From assembly GCA_023614405.1 (NCBI GenBank), contig CM042690.1:662106802-662170801 (forward strand): DNA of 64,000 bases, in the 5' to 3' direction. Source of the stretch: Avena insularis. Its lineage: Eukaryota > Streptophyta > Magnoliopsida > Poales > Poaceae. A program made the position numbers and the translations under genes. Of this stretch, positions 32,584 to 43,849 are shown piece after piece. The number at the start of each line of letters is the position of its first letter. Within the stretch, counting starts at the first letter, position 1. The notes below the pieces were generated by a model, which saw nothing but the letters and a program-made list of their open reading frames with translations, searched no databases and had not been told where the DNA came from.

Positions 32584-33611
32584 GGTGAGAGCGGGAAACC
32601 CTAGCGTCGTCCGAGGGTTCGAGATTGAGGCGGCGAGACGAGTCGAGAGGAGACGAGAAGGGACCGGGAGGGGAGAAGATGGATGAACGAAACGAACGAG
32701 GGGATTTTGGTTTGGGTCCGGACGACTTCGGTTTTGTGCGTGGTTTGCCTTCTGGATTAAGAAAGAAATTTTGTAGAGTCGTCGGATATTTATTTACTAT
32801 TTATTTTTGGTGAGTCGTATCACGGAAGGCGCGTGGCTGGAAATTCCGTCTCGTTTTACAGCTGCGCTCCCGTGTTTTTATTCGAGGATGACTTGCGGGC
32901 CCAAAAGCGTCTGGTCCCACCTGTCGGTGATAAAGCGTTGCCCTTGAAGATTTTCCTCGTGGTGGGGACCGTACCTAAAGCATTTTCCACATTTTTCGCT
33001 TTTCTGTGGGGTAGAAGAGCCAGCGTCGTGGGTTCGTCACGTCCCACCGTGCAGTGCCAGTACGTTTGGAGTTCCTGGCTGAACTTTTGTGTCCATGACA
33101 TGTGGGGCCTTCTTGCAGTACCTGGAAGCCGGTCCCGCTGTCAGTTGAAATATTTTTGAGAAATTCTGTGGGATGAAACTGTTGGCCAGTAGGAGCTAGT
33201 AGGATTCATTCAAAGGAAAACAGACAGGATCCACACTTAGATGCTGAATTGTGCCTCCAGAACGTCGGACCAGGTGACAAGTACGAAAGCCCTAGCGATG
33301 GCCAAGCCATCAACGTCATCGCTGCCGTTGGACGATTGGGAATAGAATTTACACTTGTCAAAGGCCTTTCCACACGGCGCACGGACGCGCTTTCTCGTCT
33401 CTTCTCCGCTAGGTCCCGCTGGTTAGTCGAGAATCTAGTCCAGTTAGTCCAACCTCAGTATGGAAACCGGGACACTAACCTCAACTATAATCATCCCCGT
33501 GCAAAAAAATCTCCTCGTCCCCCTCCCTATTAATGACTATCATAGGCCAATTTTTATACCGTCCCCATCCTGGCCGGATAAGAAAAAAACCAGTGGTTAC
33601 CCATCCTTGCC
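32584..33611 (-). other. Hsf promoter and 5' UTR region
   Basis: Purine-rich (plus strand) leader 32584-32700, and an AT-rich AATAAATAT-like stretch near 32786-32810 that may act as a TATA element on the minus strand. I see no perfect nGAAnnTTCnnGAAn heat-shock element. ORFs across 32625-33533 lack family features. Confidence 0.4.
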
Positions 33612-33614
33612 TTA

Positions 33615-34323
33615 CAGCATCTCTAATGGAATCTTTAAATCGTCCAGTCTGTAAATCGCGAGTACAGAATCGATGCCCGTGAAATCAACCGTAAATTCGA
33701 ATTTTAAAAACTCCGATGAGAAATTTAACGCGCGAATGAACTAGTTCGTCGGCAGATCGAGCAGTTCATACAAAATACATCAAAAGCATAAAAAAACTTA
33801 AATAGGGGGAAGAGCTCGTCAGGGACGCCGACGCGTCCACCTGTGGCCAAAATCGAGCTCTCCGCGTCGCCATCTAGTCGTCGAGGACGGCGACCTCCAC
33901 CTCCATCTCGTCGTCCATGACGCCGGCATCCATCTCCTCGTCGGCGTCGCCTCTGGATCCGCCCGTGACCGCTACGGCCTCCTCCCTGCCTGCATCCGCC
34001 GAGCAACATTGACATGGCGAAGGCGCCGTCGTCGATCCGTAACTATCGTGGCCTGATTCACTCGTCAGAGGAGGTTGGTCTGCGCGGTGGCAGCGAGGGG
34101 ATAGGATTTGTTGTGCGGCGGCTACGTGTGGGTTGGAACCCGTATCCGCCCGCACGCACACTACTTGTAGGGGCTGCGGAGGGTGGTTCAAAGGGGGCCG
34201 TGAAAAAAGAATACGGGTCGGGGTCTTTACGGGTTCAGTTAGCTCGGCCTCTCAACCCACAGCCCGTATTCTCGTCGGAATTTCGTGGGTTTGGTCCTTT
34301 TAAGGGCCCCATTAGAGATGCTC
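33615..34323. mobile_element. PIF/Harbinger-like non-autonomous transposon
   Basis: Inverted ends CAGCATCTCTAATGG (33615) and CCATTAGAGATGCTC (ending 34323), flanked by TTA on both sides (33612-33614 and 34324-34326), the target duplication of the Harbinger superfamily. About 709 bp with a GC-rich centre. The ORF on the minus strand 33874-34191 is not transposase-like. It lies about 1 kb upstream of the Hsf start codon. Confidence 0.75.
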
Positions 34324-34326
34324 TTA

Positions 34327-34600
34327 GCTAGCAAGTATGAGCAAAAAAACAACACTTTTGTGACACCCCATACCACGGCTAGACAATCTCAGACCTTTAT
34401 CTGAAATAAGCCTAATCTTGACCTCGAGAGATTACATTGAAAGAATAGCAAACTTACTAAATTTCTAATAGGCCTGAAGCATAACGATGACGTACCAATC
34501 CATACATCCCATACTGTCTCCTGGGAACCCCAAGCTACTTGTCGATATCAATGTCACAACGCACTCGTCTTGTATGATAAAACTTACTCTGCAACAAAAG
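34327..34600. other. Short spacer, nothing recognised
   Basis: No feature seen between the Harbinger-like element and the Copia LTR. Confidence 0.4.
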
Positions 34601-36240
34601 TGAAGGGAATATGTCATGAGAGGCAATAATAAAATTGTTATTATGTATATTCCAAATATATGATAGATGTTTATTTTGCATGCTATAATTGTATTAATAC
34701 GGAAACGTTAATACATGTGTGTTTAATAAACAAATGGAAAGTTCCTAGTTATGCCTCTCTTTAAACTAGCTCGTTGATTAACAAGATGATCAAAGTTTCC
34801 TGATCATGGGCATTGGATATCGTTAATAACGAGGTCACAACATTTTGTGAAATGATGTGATAAACATTCATTCGAAGTATATCATTACGATCAAAGTCAT
34901 TGAGTTTATATTGCTATAACATCATACGAAGTAATCATAGTCCTTAGACCATGAGATCATGTTAATCACTAACACCGGAAGAGTATCTTGATAACATCAA
35001 ACGTCACACCGTAAAAGGGTGACTATAAAGGTGGGTTCAGTACTACGAAGGTGTTATGTAGAGGCTCATGGATCAAGAGTGGGATTTGTCCATCCCGATG
35101 ACGGATAGATATACTCTAGGCCCTCTCGGTGATATCACATTGAGAATAGCTTGCAAGCAAGTGATGTGATCACTAGAATGTTATATCACGGAAACGAGAA
35201 AAGAGTGCATGTCGGCAACGAGACCAAACTAGGTATTTGGATACCGATGATCGAATCTCGGACATGTAATATATCGTGAGACAAAGGGATTAAGTTACTA
35301 GCGTTAAAGGTTTTCACGATCACAGAAGTCATCGTTGAATGTGTAGGAGTCAGAATGGATCTCCAGGTCCCGCTTCTGATTATTGATCTGAGAGGAGTCT
35401 CGATCATGTATGCATTATTCGCGAATCGTAGGGAGACACACTTAAGGGTTGTCAAACACCATTTGGAGCATATATGTTTCAGACAAAAGAATTGCAAAGC
35501 GCTGAAATCATTTCGATAAAAACCGGAATTGTTTTGGGTGAAATTGCAGAAACTGGTTCTGCATGTGATATTGAAATGTTGCAAGGGTTTTTTGTGAATG
35601 TTTGTTAATTAAAGTAATTAACAAAATTCTAAATAAAATAAATAAAAGAGTTTTATTAAATGAGAGTTGCATTAAATTTGGTGGAAATTTAATGCATATG
35701 AGTGGATGTGTGAGTGGAGGCATGTTTATGTGAGTGGAGCTTCCACCACATGAATGAGGAAGAGGTGGGGGCACCCCCCCCCCCTTGGGCGCCGGCCATG
35801 GGGAGGGGAGTAGTCCCCCCCCTCTCCTCCCTCACAAAGGACATCTCCTCGTGAAGGATCTCTCTTCTCCTCTAGATATATTCCCCCATGGTCTCGGATT
35901 AGCGAGATACATGTTCCTGGTGGCATTTCGTCTGGAAGGAGTTGCTGCTTCCGCTGATTCGCTGGAGCGAGGAGGTGGAGGTTGTTCGGTGGCCTGAACT
36001 TGTGTGTGAGGACGGATACACTGCTGATTTGCGGTGCTAGGACTTCCACACGATCTTGAGATCGGGAAGCGTACGACTACTTCATCCACGAGTTCCAACT
36101 CGTTAACAAAGCTTTGTTGTCTTTGAGGGTAAGTTCTCTATGGATGTATATCCACCCGTTTCTTGTATATAATAGATAGATCTTGGCGTATAGTTCCCAT
36201 CATAGGATTTTTTTTGTTTTTTATGATGCGAACCCCAACA
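34601..36240 (+). repeat. 5' LTR of a BARE/Angela-type Copia element
   Basis: Starts TGAAGGGAATATG, contains the family's GAGAGGCAATAATAAAATTG near the start, and ends GCGAACCCCAACA, followed at once by the tRNA-Met primer-binding site. A C-tract (about 35772-35784) lies in the central part. It matches the solo LTR at 21575-23235 in reverse. Confidence 0.92.
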
Positions 36241-36241
36241 G

Positions 36242-36253
36242 TGGTATCAGAGC
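36242..36253 (+). other. Primer-binding site for initiator tRNA-Met
   Basis: TGGTATCAGAGC is the classic complement of the plant initiator tRNA-Met 3' end, one base after the LTR. Confidence 0.93.
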
Positions 36254-37296
36254 CTGATCTCTGCATAGGTGCTTTGCACGGGTAGTACACATATGTTTAT
36301 ATGTGGGCGATGATGATCATGTTATTGCTTATTTCATGTATTTTGGATATTGGTGGCATAGTGGGATGAAGCAGCCCGGACCAACTTTACATGTCCTCGC
36401 ACATGAGACCGGTTCCACGACTGACATGCAACTAGTTTTGCATAAGTGTCTAGCGGGTGTCTGTCTCTCCTACTATAGTCAATATCTGATTTACAACGAG
36501 TTGCTAATAACTTAGTTATCATCGTTGTGGTTCCATGTTCATAGGTAAGACCGGTTCTATCTCTGAAAGCCCTAAGCCACGTAAAACTTGCAATGGATAA
36601 ATTAGAGGCGTCTAGTTTAGATTGTTGCTGGGCTAGTGTCATGATATGGTAATGTTGTAAGTTGATGTATGGTAGATACTCTTACAACACACCTAACGTG
36701 TAAGTTCTATAGACCTTGGCCTTACACACAAAGGAATGATAGAGATCATACCACGATGCACATGATGGTAATCAAATGCATGGACCATATCATTTCACTT
36801 TACACATATGATGTTTGCATCTTATATGGCTAGTTTGGCACTTTTAGTAGCATTATAAGATGATCCCTCATTTAGATATCAAGATAAAAATATGTTCTCC
36901 CTTAAGTATGCACCGTTTATGTTTTGCTTCTTCAAGACATCATGTGATGATCGGGTGTACTTGAATCCACGATCATATTTCGGGTGTAAGACAGTTTTAC
37001 ACACGCGAGTACTAAGGTTCTTACTTGGCGAGCCTAGCATGTACAGACATGGCCTCGGAACATGGACCGAAAGGTTAAGAATGAGTCATATAGTCGATAT
37101 GATGCCCATATTAATGCTCGCCTTTGAAACTACACCAACTCACGTGATGATCGGACTTGGTGTAGTGGATTTGGTTCATGTAATCACCAAAAATACACGA
37201 GGGATGTTTTTTTTGAGTGGGAGTTCATTTGTAATTTGGATTAGTTGAACTCGATCTATCATAAGCTTAGTCTAAACTTTACAAATTCTATTGTAG
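36254..37296 (+). other. Untranslated leader of the Copia element
   Basis: About 1 kb between primer-binding site and gag with no believable ORF, as is usual for BARE/Angela elements. Confidence 0.6.
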
Positions 37297-38183
37297 ATGG
37301 CACCACCTGTTTTTAATTTCAATGTGTTCATGGAGAAAGAGAAACTTGCAACGAATGGTAGCAACTTTACCGACTGGGCCATGAATTTAAGGATTCTCCT
37401 CAATGCTGCACACAAGCTGTATGTGCTAGAAGCGCCGCTAGGCCCCCCACCAGCTCCTAATGCCCCTGACGAGGAAAAGAACGTCTATCTGACTCATCAG
37501 GAGGACCACAAATTAGTTCATTACGACATACTGTATGGGCTAGAGCCAGAACTTCGAAAGCGTTTCGAAAACGGCAATGCCTTTGATACCATGGGCAAAT
37601 TGAAAATGATTTTCGATACCCATGTTGCCGTAGAGAGTTATAATGCTTATGAAAAGTTCTTTAGCTACATGATGGAAGAGAACAGCTCCGTTAGCGAGCA
37701 CACACTCAAAATGTCTGGGTACGCTGATAGGCTTGTGTCCTTGGGAATAACGATTCCCATTGACTTAGGCATACATTGTGTTCTCCAATCTCTCCCACCT
37801 AGCTACAAGAGCTTCGTGATGAACTATAATATGTAGGGCATGAAGAAGTCTCTCCCCGAGATTCTGTCAATGCTTAAGACTGCAGAGGTGGAGATCAAGA
37901 AAGAACATCAAGTGTTGATGATCAATAAGACCACCATTTTCAAGAAAGACAAGAAGGGTAAGCAAAAGGGAAAGAAGGGCGGCAAATCTGTTGTTGCACC
38001 TGAAAAGAAATCCTGAGCTGGCCTCAAGTCTGATACCGAGTGCTACTATTGCAAGGGGACCAGCCATTGGAAGCGCAACTGCCCCAAGTACTTGGCAAAC
38101 AAGAAGGCCGACAAGGCAAACAAAGGTATATATGATATACATGTTATTGATGTGTACTTGACTAGTACTCGCAGTAGCACCTG
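37297..38183 (+). pseudogene. Copia gag and start of protease, interrupted
   Basis: Starts MAPPVFNFNVFMEKEKL; residues 20-180 are the gag core (SNFTDWAMNLRILL, LNAAHKLYVLEAPL, HVLQSLPPSYKSF-type end). An in-frame TAG at 37834 interrupts it; reading continues with GMKKSLPEILSMLKTAEVEIKK, a TGA at 38014, and the zinc knuckle CYYCKGTSHWKRNC (38041-38082). It then enters the protease start (GIYDIHVIDVYLTS) and stops at 38183 where Tat element A is inserted. The first stop corresponds to a Gln codon and the second to an Arg codon in relatives, consistent with C-to-T change (inference). The remaining pol is beyond the nest and outside the window. Confidence 0.85.
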
Positions 38184-38731
38184 CGTTGGGGATATGCTAT
38201 ATGGGTATCCTCATAGCATGTCACCAATCCGCCTAATCCGGGTGTCCCATAGTTTGTAGCAAGGCCTATGGCCTGCTAGGCGGCCCAGTTAGACGGATCT
38301 TGAAGGGAGGCCCATGCCGGATAAAGGAAGGCTACGCAGGAGTCACCGACATACTCGGAGCCTTGGAGTACAAGACATGAAATACTAGTTCGTGTAGGTG
38401 TAGGACTCTTTACCTTGTCCGGCAAGGACCTTTCCCTATAAACCCTAGGTCTTGGCGCCTTTATAAGCTAGTCGGTGGGAGCCTTTAGGGCACAACTTCT
38501 CTGATTGCTGCGTACAACGCGCAACACCTCGCATAGCGAACCTATCTCTGTAACTCGGCGTATTGCCATTATAGTGATTTATAGCAGGAGTAGAGTTCCG
38601 GCACCGTTGTGGGACTTGAACCTGGGTAAACTGTGTTACCTCGTACCCGTCAACTCTCCGCCTTACCCCACGTCTCTAAACACGCATTGTGAGGACCCCT
38701 CCGTGGCGTACTCGTTGGTAATACCACGACA
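38184..38731 (+). repeat. 5' LTR of Tat-lineage Gypsy element A
   Basis: Starts (C/T)GTTGGGGATATGC and ends CCACGACA, alignable with the LTR at 52810-53320. The first T appears mutated to C. Followed by GTTTGCGCCAACCGTGGGC, the Tat primer-binding region. Likely target duplication base set on the left is ACCTG; the right end is not in the window. Confidence 0.8.
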
Positions 38732-41053
38732 GTTTGCGCCAACCGTGGGCAAGAGGTGCTTTGAGCTCTACATCGGGCGAGGTCCAATCTCTTCGCAGGA
38801 ATCGGCGACACTGTAGCCATCGGTCGCGTTCTCTTCTCCGGCAACGTCCCGATCATCCCTTAAGATGAATTTTGGGTGCCGGCGAAGATGAACCCCATGC
38901 GCTGCTCCGTTATCCCCTTTGGAGACATCCACATCTTCATCTGCGAAACTGACTCGGGTCCTAGCTCCTAGGAAGTCGGAAACTTGTCAAGCCCCGCACA
39001 GACCACCTATGAGCAGGACACGTTCGCAGAAGGATATGGGCCATACCTCTCTTTGGAGTATGGTGGCTCGGATCAGGAAATTTCAAGGCCCACCCTAACC
39101 ACCCCTATGCAGGATATAAAGGTGGAAGGACCCCACAAATCCACAAGGCTTCTCCGAGTGTTAGAGATGTGCAGGTCACACTTTGTCGGCGTCGTCACCA
39201 TCTTCAATCTGGCCAGATGCGTTCAAAGGGACGGGGAACCTCCCCACGAATACCTTGCCAGCTGGATGAGGGTGAGGGAAACCCTAGAGGGCGACCACGC
39301 CGACGAGCTCATGTACCACTTCGTGGAAGGGCTCATGCCTGGAACACTCCTTCGGCATACCCTCCGAAGGCGGCATGCCCTCTCACCCTTGGTGAGATGG
39401 TTACCATCATCAATGAATATGCGGATGCCAATGAAGAGACCATGGCGGCGATCACCGTCGAAGCCTGAGGAGGTAACAACAACAACGGCCCGCCTCCATC
39501 ACCCTCCACATCCGCCATCGCCAACACCGAAGCCAACTCCGACTCTGTCCTCGACGCACTCTACGCCGACATCAATATGGATGCCGGTGGCTCAGACGTT
39601 AACTCGGAGGAATACGGCGCTGTTATGAGAGAGATCGAACAGGAGATCGAGAAGGAGGAGCGCGCGGAGAAGACCAACACTTCCCACCAGGTTATAGTCG
39701 CCATTGGGAGTGTGATGGAAGAAGACGGATAGGAACGGGAACGTGAGAGAGCTCCGCCCACACCAGCGGTCACCAGGGCAGCAGTAGCTAAAAAAGTCGT
39801 CGAGCCTCCGGCTCCGGCCAAGGCTCTGCCTCCTTCGGCTACCCGCCAGCCACCAGCGCAGGAACTTACCACGGCCCCCAGTATGGCCTGATAATCGAAT
39901 CAACCGCCAGTGCCACCGTCAACTTCTATAGCTGGCAACCCACTAGCCACCCCCACCGACAAAGCAATCTACAACGCACTTCTCATTGAACCAATCACCG
40001 TCGCCCATATTTGGAGCGTTACAGAGCTTGATGAGAAGCATGCGGAAATCTTGGCGGAGGCCAAGTGCATCGTGGAGCAAGGCGCTAAGCTGGACGAAGA
40101 CATGGATAAGGCGCAGCAATCCATCAAGGCGGCAAGAGCTATGGAGGCCGAATATAAGCAATTGATGTTAAAGCATAAGGCAAAGAAGGTACCAGCTCAC
40201 GTCGTCTAAGATCCCGGCGTTCGGCGAGGCTTGGGATTTTACGGGTCTAAACCGACAAAGGCCACCCCTACAATAGATTCAGAGGGGAGGCAGGTCATGC
40301 CAACTCCCGCTCTCAACATCACCGTCGCCAAGACCCTCCTGGAGCAGGACAGGTCGCCAGAAGCAGTTGCTCAGGTGTACGACCTTGTCGCTAAGGCATG
40401 CAAACAACATGAAAATGCTGCCTCACAGAGGCTTGAGTCCAACCTGGAGCTGTGCCAGTCAACCCTGAACAGCCGCAGAAGGCCAAAATCTCCCTGTGAT
40501 GAAGAATCGTACATAGGCTCTACAGAGCGAAGACGGAGGGAGGCACGCAACAGAACTAATGTTATCCCCATATCCTTCGACCACGGAGAAAAGGCTCGTC
40601 CCCACCGCTCTCCACCTCCACCACCATCTCGACATCACGAGGAACCAGTGCCACGCCACCGCACAAGCATGCCACCTCCAAGGCGGTCCCAGCCTGGCAT
40701 CGTTATACGTGATCAGGACGAATAGCCTCAGCATGCTAGAGAGCACAGCGGCCATGACGGACATAGGAGCAGGTCCCACAAGGAACCGCCACATCTGACA
40801 AGCAACCGTGACAGGCGTGAGGAGTCGTAGGAGGGGCACAACAAGAGAGCTAACCCACCGCCTCCATTGCCACCTAGCAGCCATCATGGCGGAGGGCATG
40901 GCGGGTCTCACAAACCGCACCACAACTCCCATCCCTATGATAGAAAAGGGAAGCAGCCAGAGCCATATGACGCATGATTGCGGCTGGACAAGATCCAAGA
41001 AGCTCGGGAGCGTCCATACCTTACGCACGATCGCAGCTGCGCAAGTACTATGA
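38732..41053 (+). pseudogene. Tat element A gag N-terminal region, rearranged
   Basis: Fragments with coding character: 38984-39628, 39910-40209 (Lys/Glu-rich, helical), 40231-40725 (Arg/Pro-rich). These match the N-terminal and linker part of Tat gag, as in element B at 53865-55560. An extra piece at about 39165-39470 reads RDGEPPHEYLASWMRVRETL, then MPGTLLRHTLRR, then LGEMVTIINEYADAN, which is the C-terminal gag module and out of place here. Many stops and shifts. The region ends at 41053 in HDRSCAST-type linker sequence, where the Sabrina-like array begins. Confidence 0.65.
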
Positions 41054-41179
41054 TCCCAGCTTTGAATGTTTTACAAATATTTTGATCAGGTTTATGATGG
41101 TGCATGTCACCTCAAAAATTATTCTTTCTTTTTATCACTTACCTACTCGAGGACGAGCAGGAGTTAAGCTTGGGGATAA

Positions 41180-42750
41180 TGATACATTGCAAATGTATCT
41201 ATAATTTTTGATGTTCCATGTTTGGTTTTATCTACTTTCTTATGTTTTGTCCACACTTTGGAGTACTTTTCATATGATTTCTTAGACTAACCTATTAACG
41301 AGAGCCACAGTGCCAGCTGCCTGTTTTCTGCTGTTTTTGGTTCCAAGAAAGTCAGAAAATGAATATTCTCGGAATTGGATGGGACAAAAGCCAAAGTCAT
41401 TATTTTACCGGGGGACACTTGGAGCCAGAATACGAGACGGAGAGGGGCTAGGGCCCGGCCACACCACCTGGCCCGTGCTAGGGGGTGGTCTGGCTGCCCC
41501 AGGCACCCCCTCGACCTCTCCTTTCGCCTATATATTGCCTCTAATACGGAAACCCTAAGGACCCGATCAAAAATCCACGAAAGAGTCTGTAGCCGCCGTC
41601 ATCTCCATCCCTATATCGGGAGGGATCTGAAGCTCTTCCCGGCACCCTGCCGGAGAGGGGAATTCACCCTGGAGGCCTTCTTCATCATCATGCAAGCCTC
41701 CGGTGTGATGCGTGAGTAGTTCATCTCTAGACTACGGGTCCATGTAGTAGCTAGATGGCTGGTTCTCCTCCTTTGTGCTTTCATGTCTAGATCTTGTGAG
41801 CTCCATTCATGATCAAGATCATCTATTTGTAATTTTGCATGTTGTGTTTGTGGGGATCCGATGGATATTGAGATGCTATTTCAGATTGATTATTGATTCT
41901 ATCATGTCTTTGTTATTTGTGATCTTGCATGCTTTCTGTTGTTAGTAGCTATCTTGGCCAAGTAGATGCTAGCAACTCCAAGAGTTAGTATTTATGCTCG
42001 ATAGTGGGTTCATGCCTCTGGTAATATGGGGAAGTGATAGAAATCTCTAAGGTACTAGATGTGCTATTGCTACTAGGGAGAAAACAACAATCCTTTGTTC
42101 ATAGAACAATCGTATTGTTTACATTACACGCAATTCGTAATGCAATTATCCGTTGCTTGCAACTTAATACTGGAGGGGGTTCAGATGATAACCTGAAGGT
42201 GGATTATTAGTCATAGATGCAGTTGGATGGCGGTCTATGTATAATGTTGTAATGCCTAATCGAATCTCAAAGGAGTCAAGATGATTAGTATATGCTTGTA
42301 TGCTTTCTTGATGTTTGTCAATTGCCCCGCTGTAATTTGTTCACCTAGCATGTTATATATCTTAAGGAGAGCCAACTCTAGTGAACTATGGACCCCGGTC
42401 CTTTCTTTTACTATCAATCTACAACTGTTTACTGTTTTGTGTTTACTTTCTGCAAACTATTACTTCCTTCCATTCGATACATTTAATCCTTTGTTTTCAG
42501 CAAAACCGGTGAGATTGACAACCTCATCGTACGTTGGGGACAGAGTTCTGTGGTTGTGTTGTGCAGGTCTCCACGTTGCTGCTGGCACCGGTAGTGCGCC
42601 CTGCCAACGTTCAGCTAGATACACCTTTGGGTTGTTTCCTTTCTCCTACTGGATTGATAACCTTGGTTTCATAACTGAGGGAAACTTACTGCTATGCTCA
42701 TCATACCTTCCTCTTGGGGTTCCCCAACGATCTCGTTAATACACGAGTCA
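41180..42750 (+). repeat. LTR 1 of the tandem Sabrina-like element
   Basis: 1571 bp, TGATACATTGCAAATG...ATACACGAGTCA. Its first part is homologous to the minus-strand LTR at 8741-10157, but the last two thirds are different, so these are distinct subfamilies. TATA-like CCTATATATTGCC at about 41527. ORFs within it have counterparts in the second LTR. Confidence 0.92.
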
Positions 42751-42970
42751 GTAAGTATTTTTCTGGCGCCGTTGCCGGGGAGTCAAGGACATCTTCACAA
42801 GGGGAGTCCCTCATAACCAATCTCTTTACTTTGTTATTTTTGTTTTTCTTAGTTTCTTTTTGCTTTGTTTGCTTGTTTCTTTATCAAAAACACACAAAAA
42901 AATTAGTTTTACAAGTTTGCTTTCTTTATTGAAAACACAAAAAAATTAGTTCCTATCTTAAGTTGCCATT

Positions 42971-43375
42971 ATGTCTAGCATTACTCCAATCACTATGTCA
43001 CCTAAGGAAATGATTTTCACTTTTAAACAAGGAATTGAAGAGAGTTTGAAAGAAGCTTGGTCTAGAATCTCTGATCTACATGAAAAAACTGAGCCTAAAA
43101 TGACTCAAAGCTTGTCCCTGAGCAGTTTTTACCTTGGAATTGCTCTTTACTATAGATATGCTTTAGATGCTGTTGTGGGAGGAGATTTCCTCCAATGCAA
43201 TGAAGATGATGCTATTAATGCCATAAAGAAGTTGGTCTTCACTTACAACTTACCTAGCAAAACTGATACTTCTCTCACAAACATATTTGCTAGATTGAAT
43301 ACTCTTGAGACTAGCACTGCTAGATTGAAAGATTGCTATAATACTCTTAGGGAGCATCACAACTATGTTCCATAA
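42971..43375 (+). CDS. Athila-type gag N-terminal ORF
   Basis: 134 codons starting MSSITPITMSPKE about 220 bp after the LTR. It has an N-terminal helix, then LSLSSFYLGIALYYRYALDAVVGGDFLQ and AINAIKKLV, and a coiled-coil-like C terminus (LNTLETSTARLKDCYNTL). The SSFYLG...LDAVVGGDFL stretch resembles the C-terminal part of Athila gag. It is much shorter than a full gag and is followed, after a stop, by protease-like sequence. The element has no reverse transcriptase or integrase, so this may be a retained packaging protein or just debris. Confidence 0.55.
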   Translation: MSSITPITMSPKEMIFTFKQGIEESLKEAWSRISDLHEKTEPKMTQSLSLSSFYLGIALYYRYALDAVVGGDFLQCNEDDAINAIKKLVFTYNLPSKTDTSLTNIFARLNTLETSTARLKDCYNTLREHHNYVP

Positions 43376-43424
43376 ACTCTGAACCCTCCGAATGGCTTCC
43401 CACAGTAAAGATTGCTATAAACAA

Positions 43425-43830
43425 TGAAACTTTTCATGCTCGCTGTGATATCATGTCTGAATTTTGTCTTATGCCCAAAGATATTTATGAATCCTTAAAT
43501 CTTTGGGGGCTTTCTGAAGGAGGATAAGAAATTTTTCTTGCTAATAATACCACAATATTACCCATTGGAATAGCTAAAGGAGTGTTTACAAAGATCCTAG
43601 GGAAAATGGTCTCTACTGATTATCTTGTTATTGAATGTGCAGGAAAAGGACAAATTACACTTGGAAGATCCCTATTAAAACTCCTTGGAGCAATAATAGA
43701 TGTGGAAAAGGGCACCATGCGCTTTGTTTCTCCACCAAGCATTCATAAGTTCCCCAAGGGTAAGAATAAAAGTAAGAGAGGTAAGGGCAAGAAATTTGGT
43801 TTTAATGCTTCTTCATTTGAGAACACTTGA
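43425..43830 (+). pseudogene. Degenerate Athila-type aspartic protease
   Basis: Reading in one frame gives FHARCDIMSEFCLMPKDIYESL, then a stop near 43526, then FLANNTTILPIGIAKGVF, VSTDYLVIECAGKGQITLGRSLLKLLGAIID and VEKGTMRF. Related proteases have D-x-G-[AS]-S at the active site; here the Gly is Met (CDIMS), so it is catalytically doubtful even apart from the stop. The last 40 residues are Lys-rich. Confidence 0.7.
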
Positions 43831-43849
43831 TTCTTTCTTGCTTCTTATG

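Noticed and set aside
32625..33533. ORFs upstream of the Hsf gene
   Set aside because: Short, unrelated to known families, and lie in the probable promoter and 5' UTR.
33874..34191. ORF inside the Harbinger-like element as a transposase
   Set aside because: No DDE or Myb-like features and the element is only 709 bp; reading is GC-driven.
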